In this document: one piece after another, positions 42,702 through 52,340 of the stretch | Numbering within the stretch: the first letter of the stretch is position 1 | Layout: every line of letters begins with the position of its first letter | Assembly (NCBI GenBank): GCA_949283785.1 | Contig: CASDTR010000060.1 | Span: 1-53,086 of the forward strand | Direction: 5' to 3' | Source of the DNA: an uncultured Oscillospiraceae bacterium | Lineage (GTDB): Bacteria > Bacillota > Clostridia > Oscillospirales > Acutalibacteraceae | DNA: 53,086 bases | Translations under genes and position numbers: made by a program | The notes under the pieces: model-generated | Seen by the model: only the letters and a program-made list of their open reading frames with translations | Told to the model about the DNA's origin: nothing | Database searches by the model: none

Positions 42702-43289
42702 TTATAAGTCTGTAATTTCATTCCATTCGGCTGTAAATATTATGGCATCAAAAGAATCATACATGGGTTCTTTGCAGCAGTACCGCACCTTATTGCCGCT
42801 TATCTCCTCACGCTTCATTGCAAAATCCGTATTCCGTGTAGACGAACTTTCACTCTTGTGCAGGTTCACAGCTGTGTCAAAGTAGTCGCACCAATATCCG
42901 ACAGAAAGAAAACCTGATTTCGAGAAATACTTGACCATAAAACTCTCGCCTTCATATAAATCGCAGGACAACATCTTAACAGGCTTTCCCAGGCTTATAT
43001 TTCCCTTGTAATCAACCAGCTCAAAATCAGCAATAATTTTCCCTTTTAAACCGGAAACCTCTATAAAGGGTCCTATTTTTTCTTCATGTGCAACAGATTC
43101 CGCCCTTACAGTAATTAAATACCATTTTTGAGGTTCAAGCTTTTCAACAGCTACATTTAAAATCGGAAAACCAAACCGCAGATTATACAGCGAATGGGTT
43201 CCAAGCCAAATGCGTTCTTCCGCAGTGAGTTTTCTGCCGGAGCTATACAAGCTGTTTCTGTACTCGATTTCCTTTTCGTAATCTGTCAT
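42702..43289 (-). CDS. Hypothetical protein, 195 residues
   Basis: Soluble protein of unknown function. Contains a charged N-terminus (EIEYRNSLYSSGRKLTAEERIWLGTHSLYN), a central strand-rich region (KWYLITVRAESV, EVSGLKGKIIADFELVDYKG) and a GYWCDYFDTAV segment. ATG with AAGGATGG upstream. Length and neighbours fit the immunity-array interpretation, but I see no motif that proves it. Confidence 0.55.
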   Translation of the reverse strand: MTDYEKEIEYRNSLYSSGRKLTAEERIWLGTHSLYNLRFGFPILNVAVEKLEPQKWYLITVRAESVAHEEKIGPFIEVSGLKGKIIADFELVDYKGNISLGKPVKMLSCDLYEGESFMVKYFSKSGFLSVGYWCDYFDTAVNLHKSESSSTRNTDFAMKREEISGNKVRYCCKEPMYDSFDAIIFTAEWNEITDL

Positions 43290-43320
43290 TATATCCCATC
43301 CTTAAATTAATAAACTGCAC

Positions 43321-43728
43321 TCAGGAGCTGTACACGTTTCCGCTGCATCCGAAGCCCTCAGCAAAATCATAAAGCACTTTTTCCCATACCGAATCTCCGC
43401 TTCCCTTTGCCGATAACAGGCAAATATTATATTCCGTTTTTATAAATTCAAAGGGCATCTCCCTTAATCTCCCGTAAATAATATCGGCGCCGGGCCAGTT
43501 CATATCCTGAAGCCATTTGAACATATCGATCAGGTACAGCTTCAGCTCCTCGTCGCTTTTATCCGCCAACACCTTTGCGCAGTTTTCCCAAACCGATTTG
43601 CTTTCCATGGGCTGAAACAACACTGAAAGATGTCTTATTTTCTTCGCTTCCTCAATTCCGTGAATTTGTGCCGATTCATCATTGTCCCACGACATCAGCT
43701 CAAAAATTTCATCTATTCCTAATGACAC
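43321..43728 (-). CDS. DUF5071-like protein
   Basis: 135 residues with ELMSWDNDESAQIHGIEEAKKI, SVWENCAKVLADKSDEELKLYLIDMFKWLQDMNWPGADIIYGRL: this short HEAT-like helical pattern matches DUF5071 proteins, which occur near toxin-immunity loci in Firmicutes. I chose the GTG at 43728 because GGGGAGGTG is six bases upstream; a start at 43770 would include that ribosome site. Role not established. Confidence 0.65.
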   Translation of the reverse strand: MSLGIDEIFELMSWDNDESAQIHGIEEAKKIRHLSVLFQPMESKSVWENCAKVLADKSDEELKLYLIDMFKWLQDMNWPGADIIYGRLREMPFEFIKTEYNICLLSAKGSGDSVWEKVLYDFAEGFGCSGNVYSS

Positions 43729-43842
43729 AGAAATCACCTCCCCTACGCCTTCCCGATTACTCCGCCTCAATCGGCAATATTTTTCAAAACTTTTCCGCAG
43801 TCATATATCCGGTCACCGTAAATGTCCCTTACCGCTCGATTT

Positions 43843-44406
43843 TTACCTTCTTTTCAGCGGGTGTACAATTTCATCAATTGCACGCAGAACAGCATTTTCA
43901 GCATATTTATTCGGATCAAAGGAAACGGAAAAATCGCCGCTGTCAAAATAACAGAAAAGAAACTGCGTATAATCATTTATGATGTAGTCGTCGTTTCGAC
44001 GCTCCATATACTCTGAATGAAACTGTTCAAAAAGGCTCCAATCCAAATTTGGATTAAACAAAACAGTATTCAGATAACAGTCACAAATACGTGGAAATAT
44101 CTTCCAAAAATCATAATCCGCCCTTGTTCTTGCTATTAAAAGATAATCACTGAGGCGTTTCATTTCACCGTGAGTTTTAAAAAATTCAGCAATTTCCGCT
44201 TTGTATTTTTTAAACTCCTCCGATGTCAGATGCATACCGTCCGTTCTGTAAAAGCCGAGAAAAAGCTCTTCCCCCTGTGCGAACTTTTTGATAAGCTCTT
44301 CCATTACTGCAAAACCATTTTCACTGAAACGTATATTATTGAGAACAATCCTGCAGGAATTCTCTCGGTTTTTGAACACATTCACCGTTATCTCTTTTCT
44401 TTTCAT
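43843..44406 (-). CDS. Hypothetical protein, 187 residues
   Basis: Soluble protein with an N-terminal strand pair (EITVNVFKNRENSCRIVLNNI) and mostly helical remainder (FPRICDCYLNTVLFNPNLDWSLFEQFHSEYMERRNDDYII), ending QFLFCYFDSGDFSVSFDPNKYAENAVLRAIDEIVHPL. ATG follows GAGG by seven bases. Not recognised; it sits in the same array and is probably an accessory or immunity-type gene. Confidence 0.55.
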   Translation of the reverse strand: MKRKEITVNVFKNRENSCRIVLNNIRFSENGFAVMEELIKKFAQGEELFLGFYRTDGMHLTSEEFKKYKAEIAEFFKTHGEMKRLSDYLLIARTRADYDFWKIFPRICDCYLNTVLFNPNLDWSLFEQFHSEYMERRNDDYIINDYTQFLFCYFDSGDFSVSFDPNKYAENAVLRAIDEIVHPLKRR

Positions 44407-44561
44407 GAATCTGCCTCTTTCATCCTTTATCGGATACCTGTATTTTCAGCTGTTATAACCCCGGCTGTAAAAATAAGTCAATTTCCCCCGCAAGCATTGA
44501 GATACCATGCTTCAAAGCGGTTTCATCTGTTTTTTAAGCACGCCATGTTTAGCTTTACGGC

Positions 44562-45077
44562 TCAGCCGACAATATGACATTTCTCACTGCTGAGAAGAGA
44601 GGAAACGCGGCTATGCTCATAGGGCAGCACAATCTGTCTTCCGTCGGCTTCTGCAAGCCTGCACACGGTTCCGAGGCCGAGGCCGAAATACGCTTTCTTT
44701 TTGCTCCTTCTTTTATATGACTCAAAGGGCACGTTAGATAAAACAACAAACTTATTCACGCAATACATTCCTTCGGTCAATGTCAGGATCTCATAATAGA
44801 TATCTTCGTGCGTATTCAGATAACCCTTTTTCTTCTTTCTGAGCGAATACATGACAAGCTGCCCGTTTTCTTCGGTTATATATCTAACAAGCTTAGACGC
44901 AATACATATTACAGCGCCGAAAGCAGCAAAATAGCCTGACAAACCAATAATGAGAATATAATTTTCCCTATCGGGATACAAAATGCAAAAAAGTGCAGTC
45001 AAAATTATCGCTGCGATAATCATCATTATACCGAATATGAAATTTGCGTTCCAATGCTTCAATAAATATGTTTTCAT
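44562..45077 (-). CDS. Two-helix membrane protein, paralogue of 42131-42616
   Basis: 171 residues with two transmembrane helices (about 13-34 and 40-61) and a basic soluble domain (LRKKKKGYL, KRRSKKKAYFGLGLG) that ends QIVLPYEHSRVSSLL, as in its paralogue. The two copies flank three unrelated soluble genes. ATG preceded by GGTGG. Function unknown. Confidence 0.65.
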   Translation of the reverse strand: MKTYLLKHWNANFIFGIMMIIAAIILTALFCILYPDRENYILIIGLSGYFAAFGAVICIASKLVRYITEENGQLVMYSLRKKKKGYLNTHEDIYYEILTLTEGMYCVNKFVVLSNVPFESYKRRSKKKAYFGLGLGTVCRLAEADGRQIVLPYEHSRVSSLLSSEKCHIVG

Positions 45078-45472
45078 AAAACCACCGCTGAAAAATGATA
45101 GATCAGTATGCTTTCGTCTGTTTTCAGACAGATATAGCTTATACTATTTTTAACCTTTTCTGCAAACATAATGTGACACGTTTTTCATTTTTCATCATTA
45201 TGCACTGCTGTACCCACTTCTGTCACAGCATATTGCCGTCAAGGCTTTAAAAAGCAAATGATATAACACTTTAAAAGCGAAACTTTTCGAACGACACTCT
45301 CCTGCCGTTTTCTCCTTCTGCTGCAAAAGTCTCCCATTTTTAACGATCATATCCCTGCCTTTTTACATTTCCTGATTTAAATTACAGCGGCAATAAAAGT
45401 TAAAGCAAGCAAGATGACAGGGAAAGCAAATTGAGAGAAGCAGCAGAGCTATCGCAAAAGACAGAAAAAATT
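45078..45472. other. Gap of about 400 bp, nothing recognised
   Basis: AT-rich, no RNA gene or repeat identified. A promoter for the array at 41.6-45.1 kb must lie here, but no -35/-10 pair stands out. Confidence 0.4.
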
Positions 45473-45495
45473 AAGGCCGCCGTCACAGCAGCCTT
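45473..45495 (-). terminator. Terminator of the GH operon
   Basis: AAGGC / GCCTT stem around a 13-base centre, followed by AATTTTTTCTG on the minus strand. Confidence 0.5.
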
Positions 45496-45511
45496 TTGTA
45501 ATTAAATTATA

Positions 45512-47065
45512 TTATCCCAACTGTCTTTTCATAATGAGCATAACCACATCGTTATCAGAAAGAAATATTTTCGCGCTCTTTTCGGCATTGATTTTCGCTG
45601 TGTCAAGGGCAAATGTGCGCGGCTGTGAATCATGCTTTATCCTCTCCGTTTCCTCAGGGGAAAGGACCGACGGCTTACCCATTTCTTCCCAGATTGAGAA
45701 GGGGTCTCCGCTGCCCTTTCCTATCTTCTCAATTGAAACAGATGAAAATTCGGGAGCGTTTTTTAAATTTATAACCGCAGAATAGCTGCCGTCAGCCTCT
45801 TCAAAATTCTGAGCATACAGCATTATGTAAACATTTCCCGCGTCGTCTCGGAAAGCCGCCATTTCCACATCGTCGTCGGTTATCGGCAAAGCGTATCTTT
45901 TATCGGGAAGCGACGAAAGCATTTTCATAGCATAAAAGGCAGGCTTCTTTACAGAGTCGATCGTCATCAGGCCGAAACCGCCGCAAAACAGGTCCGTAAA
46001 AAAGAACAGCTCTTCAAAAATATCGGAAAAGGTCCAGTAGCTGCTGCCGTCAACGATTCCCTGATTATCGAGGACGGTTTTCACAAGGAACGAAGCCGCC
46101 TGCGGCTTATCGTGAATTTCAGCAACGCAGTTTGAGCTGATGCTCCACTCAGTATAGTAAAGGGGCAGGCTGCCCGCTTCCTTGCGCACCCGTTCGGCCT
46201 CTCTCTTCATATATCCTTTGAGTGATTTCGAAAAGTCATTGACGTTGTCAAAAATCGGCTGAAGCAAGCTTCTGAGGGAAACGGTGTGAATATCGTTTTT
46301 AAGCTTTTTTACAGCTTTAAGCCTCTCTCTGTTCACGGCATGACCCAGTGCGTCGGTGGGATACTGGTGAGTTGAGATAAAATCCACGGGAACATTTTCT
46401 CTTTTGCAAAACTCTAAAAATTCAGTAATATGTTTCCCCGCAGTTGTGGCGGGGCCTCCAACAAGCAGCTTTTCGCTGACGCTTTTCAGTGCGGATACGG
46501 TATCGGCGTAAAATCTGAAATAATCCTTCATCGTTCCCTTAAAAAAGCACGAAAGGTCGGGCTCATTCCAGATTTCAAAATACCAGGTACTCACTTCGTC
46601 TATCCCGTATCTGGCAATGAGAAATTCTGCAAACTCCTTTATAAACCGCTGCCACTGCTCCGTCTTTTTCGGCAGGGTCACGTTGCCCTTATAGTAAAAA
46701 ACCGTCTTTTTTCCCGACGCCAGCGCCGAGGGCATAAAGCTTATTTCCACAAAAGGCTTCACTCCTGCACTGAGCAGATTGTCGTAAACGCGTCCCACCT
46801 GATAGAAATCAAATATCTTTCGGCTGCCGGTTGTCATTATGGGAAGGTGATCCTCAAGGCGCACACAGACATTCATGTCGTCGTCAAAGATCCCGTGAAA
46901 GCGCACCCGCTCAATACCGAGCTCCTCGTGAACCGTTTTAAGCTGACGTACATAATCCGCCCTCTGTGCCAGCGCGGCATGACCGCTGCCGATACAAAAC
47001 TGCCAGTGTTTTTTTACATCCTGCGTTTTACCGCTGCAATCGAGCTCAAACTCAAACTGTTTCAT
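45512..47065 (-). CDS. Glycoside hydrolase family 39, beta-xylosidase-like
   Basis: Retaining glycosidase, probably beta-xylosidase. The 517 residues hold a TIM barrel with YFEIWNEPDLSCFF (acid/base Glu in the NEP motif, about residue 167) and PLYYTEWSISSN (nucleophile Glu in TEW, about 301), followed by a beta-sandwich tail (YIMLYAQNFEEADGSY). No signal peptide. Third gene of the operon with the six-hairpin enzyme and GH35; 63 bases after GH35. ATG with TAGGAGA upstream. Substrates may include side chains of plant xylan or galactan. Confidence 0.88.
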   Translation of the reverse strand: MKQFEFELDCSGKTQDVKKHWQFCIGSGHAALAQRADYVRQLKTVHEELGIERVRFHGIFDDDMNVCVRLEDHLPIMTTGSRKIFDFYQVGRVYDNLLSAGVKPFVEISFMPSALASGKKTVFYYKGNVTLPKKTEQWQRFIKEFAEFLIARYGIDEVSTWYFEIWNEPDLSCFFKGTMKDYFRFYADTVSALKSVSEKLLVGGPATTAGKHITEFLEFCKRENVPVDFISTHQYPTDALGHAVNRERLKAVKKLKNDIHTVSLRSLLQPIFDNVNDFSKSLKGYMKREAERVRKEAGSLPLYYTEWSISSNCVAEIHDKPQAASFLVKTVLDNQGIVDGSSYWTFSDIFEELFFFTDLFCGGFGLMTIDSVKKPAFYAMKMLSSLPDKRYALPITDDDVEMAAFRDDAGNVYIMLYAQNFEEADGSYSAVINLKNAPEFSSVSIEKIGKGSGDPFSIWEEMGKPSVLSPEETERIKHDSQPRTFALDTAKINAEKSAKIFLSDNDVVMLIMKRQLG

Positions 47066-47128
47066 AGCTTCTCCTATCCGACTAAGCTCTGATATTTTTC
47101 CTTTTCAAAAATACCGCAGAAACCGATT

Positions 47129-48916
47129 TTATTTAAATATATGCTTATCTGTAATTTCCGCCACAGCCTTTTTAAAGCCCTGCGTTTCAAAGATAATGAT
47201 CTCATTTTCCTCTTTGAGCCATACTCCCGGAATATACAACGTTCTCTGTGGGCCTACATTCCAGTATCTGCCGAGATTTCTGCCGTTTACGAAAACATAT
47301 CCCTTTGTGAAATTTTTCATATTCACAAAGCAGTCATGCTTAAGGTTTGTTTTGAAGGTCCCTTTGAGATAAACAGGAAAATCCAAATTCTCATTCTTTT
47401 CGAAGGTAAGGTTATCGGTTATATCAAGGGGAATTGTGTAAACGTCGAAATCATAGACATACTGGTTCCCTATCATAACGCTTTCAAGGCCCTTACGGTC
47501 GTATAGCCTTTTGTCAAAATTGATCCTGCCCATGGCCTCTACGAGAATATCAACTGTGATTTTTCCCTTGAAGGCGGGAATCGGGAATGAAAAGCTCTCG
47601 GGAGCCTCAATACCCGCTTTTTTCTGTTTTCTGCTGAGCGGCGCGGAGCGGTCAAACCTTCCTATCAGCTTTCCGTCCACATACACCGCGGCAATATCAT
47701 GGACCCCGTCTGCGGCTATTGAGGTTTCGGGATAGTCTCCTTCTATTTCCGTGTGATACAGTATCATTCCGTAATTTTGGCCGTAATGCTCCATATAGCG
47801 GGGAAAGTGATCGGTATGCTTTGTACCGTTGAGCTTTATGCTTTCGATAAATGACGCACTTTCGGTAAATTCTATTTTGCCTATATACTGAGTTTCAGGT
47901 CTCGGCGGAAGTTCGGGAGGCTCTATTCCCTGTTTCCTGCATAAAAGCTCACGCATAATATAATATTTATCAGTATAATCTCCGTACTCATTGAGCGGCG
48001 CGCCGTAATCGTAGCTGGTAGTCGTAGGCTGATAGATTCCGGCGTAATTCGCTCCCGCCATATATCCGAAATTTGTACCTCCGTGGAACATATAGAAATT
48101 AAAGCCGGCGTCCTCCTGAAAAAATTCGCCCAGTATTCTGCCGAATCTCTTTTTTACGCCTACATTCACTGAGCCATGGTGCTTTTCACGGAAATGGTCA
48201 AACCAGCCGCACCACATTTCCCCGCACATCAGGGGTTTATCGGGCTGATATTCCTTTAAATCCGCGAAGCCCGTCTTGGGATATGAGCCGAAATTGACAA
48301 CCTTAAACTCTTCCTCGAGACTGCCCCCCGACAAACAGTATTTGCTCTCACCGTCGGAGGTGAAGAGCAAAACGTCGATGCCGTTTTCCCGAAGGTTATC
48401 CCTTATAAATCTCAGATATTTTTTATCGGTTCCGTAGCTTCCGTATTCGTTTTCGATCTGCATAGCGATGATAGGGCCGCCCTTTGTCACCTGAAAATCC
48501 GAAAGCTTCGGAATAAGCACATCGAAATATCTTTTTACAAAGCCTATATATCTTTCACTGTAACAGCGAAGTTTTATATCATCATACTTTAAAAGCCACG
48601 GCGGTAATCCGCCAAACTCCCACTCTGCGCATATATAGGGTCCCGGTCTCACAAGGACATAAAGTCCCTCGCGCTGAGCCGTTCTGATAAATTCAAAGAC
48701 GTCGTTCTGCCCTTCAAAGTCGTAAACTTCCTCATCCTTCGGCTGATGCACGTTCCAAGCCACATAGGTTTCAACAGTGTTGAATCCTGCCGCCTTAAGC
48801 TTTTTAAGGCGATCGACCCAGTATTCACAGGGAATCCTGAAATAATGCATGGCTCCCGAATAGATGTTAAAAGGTTTATCGTCCATAAAGAACGCGCTGT
48901 TTTTGATTTCCAGCAT
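47129..48916 (-). CDS. Glycoside hydrolase family 35, beta-galactosidase
   Basis: Retaining beta-galactosidase. From ATG 48916 the 595 residues show the GH35 barrel: FRIPCEYWVDRLKKLKAAGFNTVETYVAWN near the start, RPGPYICAEWEFGGLPPWLL, GGPIIAMQIENEYGSYG (the family signature, acid/base Glu in NEYG), and FYMFHGGTNFGYMAGANY. The C-terminal third is a jelly-roll with KGYVFVNGRNLGRYW. A GTG at 48931 overlaps the previous stop and gives a longer frame; ATG 48916 with GAGGTG eight bases upstream is preferred. No signal, so intracellular. Middle gene of the operon, 11 bases from the upstream gene. Confidence 0.92.
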   Translation of the reverse strand: MLEIKNSAFFMDDKPFNIYSGAMHYFRIPCEYWVDRLKKLKAAGFNTVETYVAWNVHQPKDEEVYDFEGQNDVFEFIRTAQREGLYVLVRPGPYICAEWEFGGLPPWLLKYDDIKLRCYSERYIGFVKRYFDVLIPKLSDFQVTKGGPIIAMQIENEYGSYGTDKKYLRFIRDNLRENGIDVLLFTSDGESKYCLSGGSLEEEFKVVNFGSYPKTGFADLKEYQPDKPLMCGEMWCGWFDHFREKHHGSVNVGVKKRFGRILGEFFQEDAGFNFYMFHGGTNFGYMAGANYAGIYQPTTTSYDYGAPLNEYGDYTDKYYIMRELLCRKQGIEPPELPPRPETQYIGKIEFTESASFIESIKLNGTKHTDHFPRYMEHYGQNYGMILYHTEIEGDYPETSIAADGVHDIAAVYVDGKLIGRFDRSAPLSRKQKKAGIEAPESFSFPIPAFKGKITVDILVEAMGRINFDKRLYDRKGLESVMIGNQYVYDFDVYTIPLDITDNLTFEKNENLDFPVYLKGTFKTNLKHDCFVNMKNFTKGYVFVNGRNLGRYWNVGPQRTLYIPGVWLKEENEIIIFETQGFKKAVAEITDKHIFK

Positions 48917-48927
48917 ATATATACACC

Positions 48928-51225
48928 TCACAATCTTATTGATACTCTTTCATGGGATTTTATTTTTACGCTTTTTAAATCAAACATATATGTATCCTCA
49001 AGGGGGATTTGCCTTTCGCTGCTGTTTTCGGAAAATATACGATAAACCGCATCATAATCGGTGGGGTTTTCCAGGGTAATCGCTCCGTCATTAAAGGTAC
49101 ACTCAACATGGTCTAGAGCATATGCAAAGCCCGTATCGGGATTGACATAAACGGCTGGCACTTCCAGCCATATGAGCATAGCGGAAACCTCACACCAGCA
49201 GGAGCCTCCGGGAAGTTCGCCGACATTGGCCTTCCCCTCCCAGTCTGAAAGATTGCACCTTTCTCCGATGCAGCCCTCAGGCACCGTGAATTTCTCACTT
49301 ACTCTGTCGGCAATTCTCCGCATGGCGCCGTCGGATTTTCGCCCTCTGATTACAAAATCAGCTAACAGTCCGCTGAATTTCTTCTGTATTTTAACGGCTT
49401 TCTTTCCTCCGTATGCGTAGCTTAAATAAACGGGATTTTCATAAGTGCTCAAAAACTGAGTTATATTGTGGCTTATGTCGCGGCAGAGGTCAAGGTACCG
49501 CAGGTCTCCCGAAGCCCTGAACAGACGGAAAAGCGATGCTCCCGACAAGGTACAGATACCGGGAGCAGCGTGCTTATTCTGTACGCTTGCCCAGACAGCG
49601 CCGTTTGTGGAAATACCTCTGCGGTAAAACTGGGTATCTTTCTCATACTCATAATCATACGAGACGCACCAGCTGGCGCAGAGAGAAGCCGTATCCTCGG
49701 CACAGCGAAGCCACTTTTCATCCCCCGTAACCGAATACAGCACAACAAGGCTTTCGAGCATTCCGAAAGCCGATTCGCTGTCGGGACAGCCGAGGATCTC
49801 TCCGGGACCGCCGTTGGTAAATCCCTCTTTCACATATTTATCATAGTATTTCTGAGCTGCCTCACAGGCACAGATAAGATATTTTTTGTCAGAAAAATAT
49901 TCTGAGCATAGGGCAAGTCCCGCAGGGACAATTGCGGCGGCGGCGGTCTTTGGTACAAATGGCTCAAAGGCATCCATATCTATAAGCTGCGCAAAGTCAC
50001 CATACTTACCGTAAAATTCAGTGAAAGCGTCCGCAATCTTTAAAAGACCCTCTTTCCAGCTTTCCTTTACAGGCTCGCCCTTCTGTTCTAGACATAAAAA
50101 CTCCTTGGCGATAAAATAAAGGGCATCGGCGTTTTTTCTGCTCATTGTAACGCTTTTGTCTTGAGCGTCGTCAAAGCGGTCGCCGTAAAGCTTTGAATCA
50201 CAGTAAATTCCGTAAAGAAAGCCCGACGGATGCTGAAGGGGGCCGAAAATAAAATCAAGGGTTTTCCTGCTTTTTTCCACGCTCTCGCCGTTTCCCGCTA
50301 AAAGCTGAGGAAAGATATTCATTCCTCCCCCTACCCAGCCCGTCTGCCATTGACGGTAAATACCCGAATCGGCTTCGGAGGATTTGTAGAAACCTTCCTC
50401 ATTAAGCCAGTTGCGGCTGTTGTATTTATCTTCAAGGAGCCTGAAGGCGTAAGACCAGGGAATTCCCTGAGGCAGGGAGTAGGGCAGCATTCTCAGGGAA
50501 CGCAGCTCAAAGAATTTATTGAGAAACCGTGTTTTGCTTTCACAGTTAAAATCGAACACCTTTATTTCAAAGGTCAGCTTATCCCCCGCTTTAAAATTGC
50601 GAGCTTCGTCGTCGGAAGCGGCCTGAGTGGAGCACATTGTGTATTTTGTTTTTTCCCGAAGGCAAGGCGAACATATTGAAAAGGACGCTTTTCCCTCTTC
50701 CGTTTCCCTTACGGTCAAGCCGAAAACGCCCGCTTCGTTTTTCTGGTTCCAGAAAATCAGATGTCCCTTTTTATCGGAAGGAGAAAACCAGCCTGCGCAG
50801 GGAACCGAAAGATCTCCCGTTGTCAATTGGGCGGCGCCATCCTCTCCGCCAAGGCGCGGCACATCCGTAATCACGGGAGCCAGAGCACATTTTTCTCTGT
50901 CGTTGTCGGTATAGTACGGAGCATATTCGCGCCTTACGCTGTAAAATCGGTTGCCGTTATAGAGCGCCGCAGGGGCGAACACATAGTTTTCTTTGCTCCA
51001 GCCTTCAACATCAAAATCAGCGCTCACTGCCCCCTGCCTGACTTTTTCCTTAAAAGTAACGGAAATTTTGATTTCACGTTTTCCCTTTTCTCGATCCTCA
51101 TCGCATATACTTCTCAATTCAATCTCCGATGAAGAAACTCTCTCTTTAAGGGGATATCGGTTTTGTGATATCCTTTCGGTTTTTCTGTAACGGTTAACAG
51201 ACAGATATTCGGTTATTTTCTCCAT
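48928..51225 (-). CDS. Unclassified six-hairpin-type glycan-degrading enzyme
   Basis: 765 residues without signal peptide. The first 240 residues are a strand-rich domain (FAPAALYNGNRF, LSVPCAGWFSPSDKKGHLIFWNQKN); the middle 420 residues are helical with glycoside-type toroid patterns (RQWQTGWVGGGMNIFPQLL, LLKIADAFTEFYGKYGDFAQLIDM, YDKYVKEGFTNGGPGEILGCPDSESAFGMLESLVVLYSVTGDEKWL, ISTNGAVWASVQNKHAAPGI); the end is a small beta domain. Conserved acidic residues around DSESA are candidates for catalysis. I cannot assign a CAZy family. First gene of an operon with GH35 and GH39, which points to beta-galactoside or xyloside-containing polymers. ATG follows GGGGAGG. Confidence 0.7.
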   Translation of the reverse strand: MEKITEYLSVNRYRKTERISQNRYPLKERVSSSEIELRSICDEDREKGKREIKISVTFKEKVRQGAVSADFDVEGWSKENYVFAPAALYNGNRFYSVRREYAPYYTDNDREKCALAPVITDVPRLGGEDGAAQLTTGDLSVPCAGWFSPSDKKGHLIFWNQKNEAGVFGLTVRETEEGKASFSICSPCLREKTKYTMCSTQAASDDEARNFKAGDKLTFEIKVFDFNCESKTRFLNKFFELRSLRMLPYSLPQGIPWSYAFRLLEDKYNSRNWLNEEGFYKSSEADSGIYRQWQTGWVGGGMNIFPQLLAGNGESVEKSRKTLDFIFGPLQHPSGFLYGIYCDSKLYGDRFDDAQDKSVTMSRKNADALYFIAKEFLCLEQKGEPVKESWKEGLLKIADAFTEFYGKYGDFAQLIDMDAFEPFVPKTAAAAIVPAGLALCSEYFSDKKYLICACEAAQKYYDKYVKEGFTNGGPGEILGCPDSESAFGMLESLVVLYSVTGDEKWLRCAEDTASLCASWCVSYDYEYEKDTQFYRRGISTNGAVWASVQNKHAAPGICTLSGASLFRLFRASGDLRYLDLCRDISHNITQFLSTYENPVYLSYAYGGKKAVKIQKKFSGLLADFVIRGRKSDGAMRRIADRVSEKFTVPEGCIGERCNLSDWEGKANVGELPGGSCWCEVSAMLIWLEVPAVYVNPDTGFAYALDHVECTFNDGAITLENPTDYDAVYRIFSENSSERQIPLEDTYMFDLKSVKIKSHERVSIRL

Positions 51226-51420
51226 TGTGTTCCTCCCCGTTCACGGCGGCGAATGCTTTTGAGGATAAAGCGGATTGCAAAAATCACACGCAAAATTTTA
51301 AATACGGTAATCCGTAAGACACCGCTGCACGCTGTCCGCGAACTCTTCCTGCGACAGTTATTTTATACTTCTCTTTTTAAACATAAGATTTTATATTCCT
51401 TAAACCTTTGCGTCGCCAAC

Positions 51421-51449
51421 ATTATAATACTAGCGCATCCCGTAAGCAA
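51421..51449 (-). promoter_or_regulatory. Predicted promoter of the six-hairpin/GH35/GH39 operon
   Basis: TTGCTT (51444-51449), 17-base spacer and perfect TATAAT (51421-51426). Confidence 0.55.
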
Positions 51450-51542
51450 GCGTCTTTTTGTCGCTTTAACTTAAAATTTATATCCATATTTAAAATTTTC
51501 GGATAATATAGATAATCCTCTCTGTTTCAAAATACAACAAAT

Positions 51543-51574
51543 AATCCCGAGAAAGCATAAACTCTCTCGGGATT
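51543..51574 (-). terminator. Terminator of the DUF4097-like lipoprotein gene
   Basis: AATCCCGAGA / TCTCGGGATT hairpin followed by ATTTGTTG on the minus strand. Confidence 0.8.
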
Positions 51575-51672
51575 GAAATCATTTTTTATTCGTATTCTGT
51601 TTTGCTGCAATAAATAATATAAATCCTTTTCAGCGGAATTTATAAACACATAGCTTATATTTGCCGTAACAG

Positions 51673-52248
51673 CTATCTCGAAAAACCGACATTGACATCT
51701 CCGTTTTCAACATTAAATTCAACAATTTTGGAGCTATCGACCACATTGTTTTTCAAACTGCTGTCCCCGTTTGTTACCTCAATCACAATAAGATAATCAT
51801 TTTTGCTTCCATCCAGTGTTCCCGTAATATCTCCGTTTTTAACAGAGCATTTATACCTTTCGCAAAGGACATTTTCAAAGTTAATGCCTCCGTTGCTTGT
51901 TTGCACTGAAATGCTTTGATATTCTCTTTCAGGCAGAGTGATGATAACCGAATTATCCTCCACTCCGACTGCAGCTTTGGTTTTTTCGATTTTCAGAATC
52001 CCGTCCGCAACAGAAATATCATACCACGGCTCCCGTGAAGAATCAGAATACTCAACAATGATTTCCTGTGTGTCGGATGATACTCGTATGGTGTAATCGG
52101 CGCTGATATCAGACGCTGCGATTTCTGTAACCGCATCTATGCTGCGAAACTGTTTTCTTTCATATTCATCGTTTTGTTCCGTTACAACACAGCCCGACAG
52201 TATTACGATACCGACTGCCAGCATAACGCTCAAAACAGCTTTTTTCAT
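51673..52248 (-). CDS. Lipoprotein with DUF4097-like beta-solenoid
   Basis: 191-residue lipoprotein: signal with lipobox LSGC (Cys20), then repeated short strands typical of the DUF4097 adhesin-type domain (IRVSSDTQEIIVEYSDS, VIITLPEREYQSISVQTSNGGINFENV, KCSVKNGDITGTLDGS, VNVGF). Such proteins usually sit outside the membrane near regulatory or defence modules; the function is not known. ATG with GGAGG upstream. Single gene. Confidence 0.8.
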   Translation of the reverse strand: MKKAVLSVMLAVGIVILSGCVVTEQNDEYERKQFRSIDAVTEIAASDISADYTIRVSSDTQEIIVEYSDSSREPWYDISVADGILKIEKTKAAVGVEDNSVIITLPEREYQSISVQTSNGGINFENVLCERYKCSVKNGDITGTLDGSKNDYLIVIEVTNGDSSLKNNVVDSSKIVEFNVENGDVNVGFSR

Positions 52249-52296
52249 TTTTATCCCTCCGACAGATTTTTATTTATTGCGCTTTGATAAAAAAGG

Positions 52297-52317
52297 ACAG
52301 CCGCGTTAAAGGGCTGC
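52297..52317 (-). terminator. Terminator after the broken RNHCP gene
   Basis: GCAGCC / GGCTGT stem followed by CCTTTTTTATC on the minus strand. Confidence 0.7.
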
Positions 52318-52340
52318 ACATCTTTATCACACAAACAGGA

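Larger units (their letters stand above)
51226..51672. other. Gap of about 450 bp with promoter and terminator
   Basis: Holds the promoter of the glycan operon (51421-51449) and the terminator of the DUF4097-like gene (51543-51574). The roughly 190-base leader between promoter and ATG has no riboswitch that I recognise. Confidence 0.5.
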
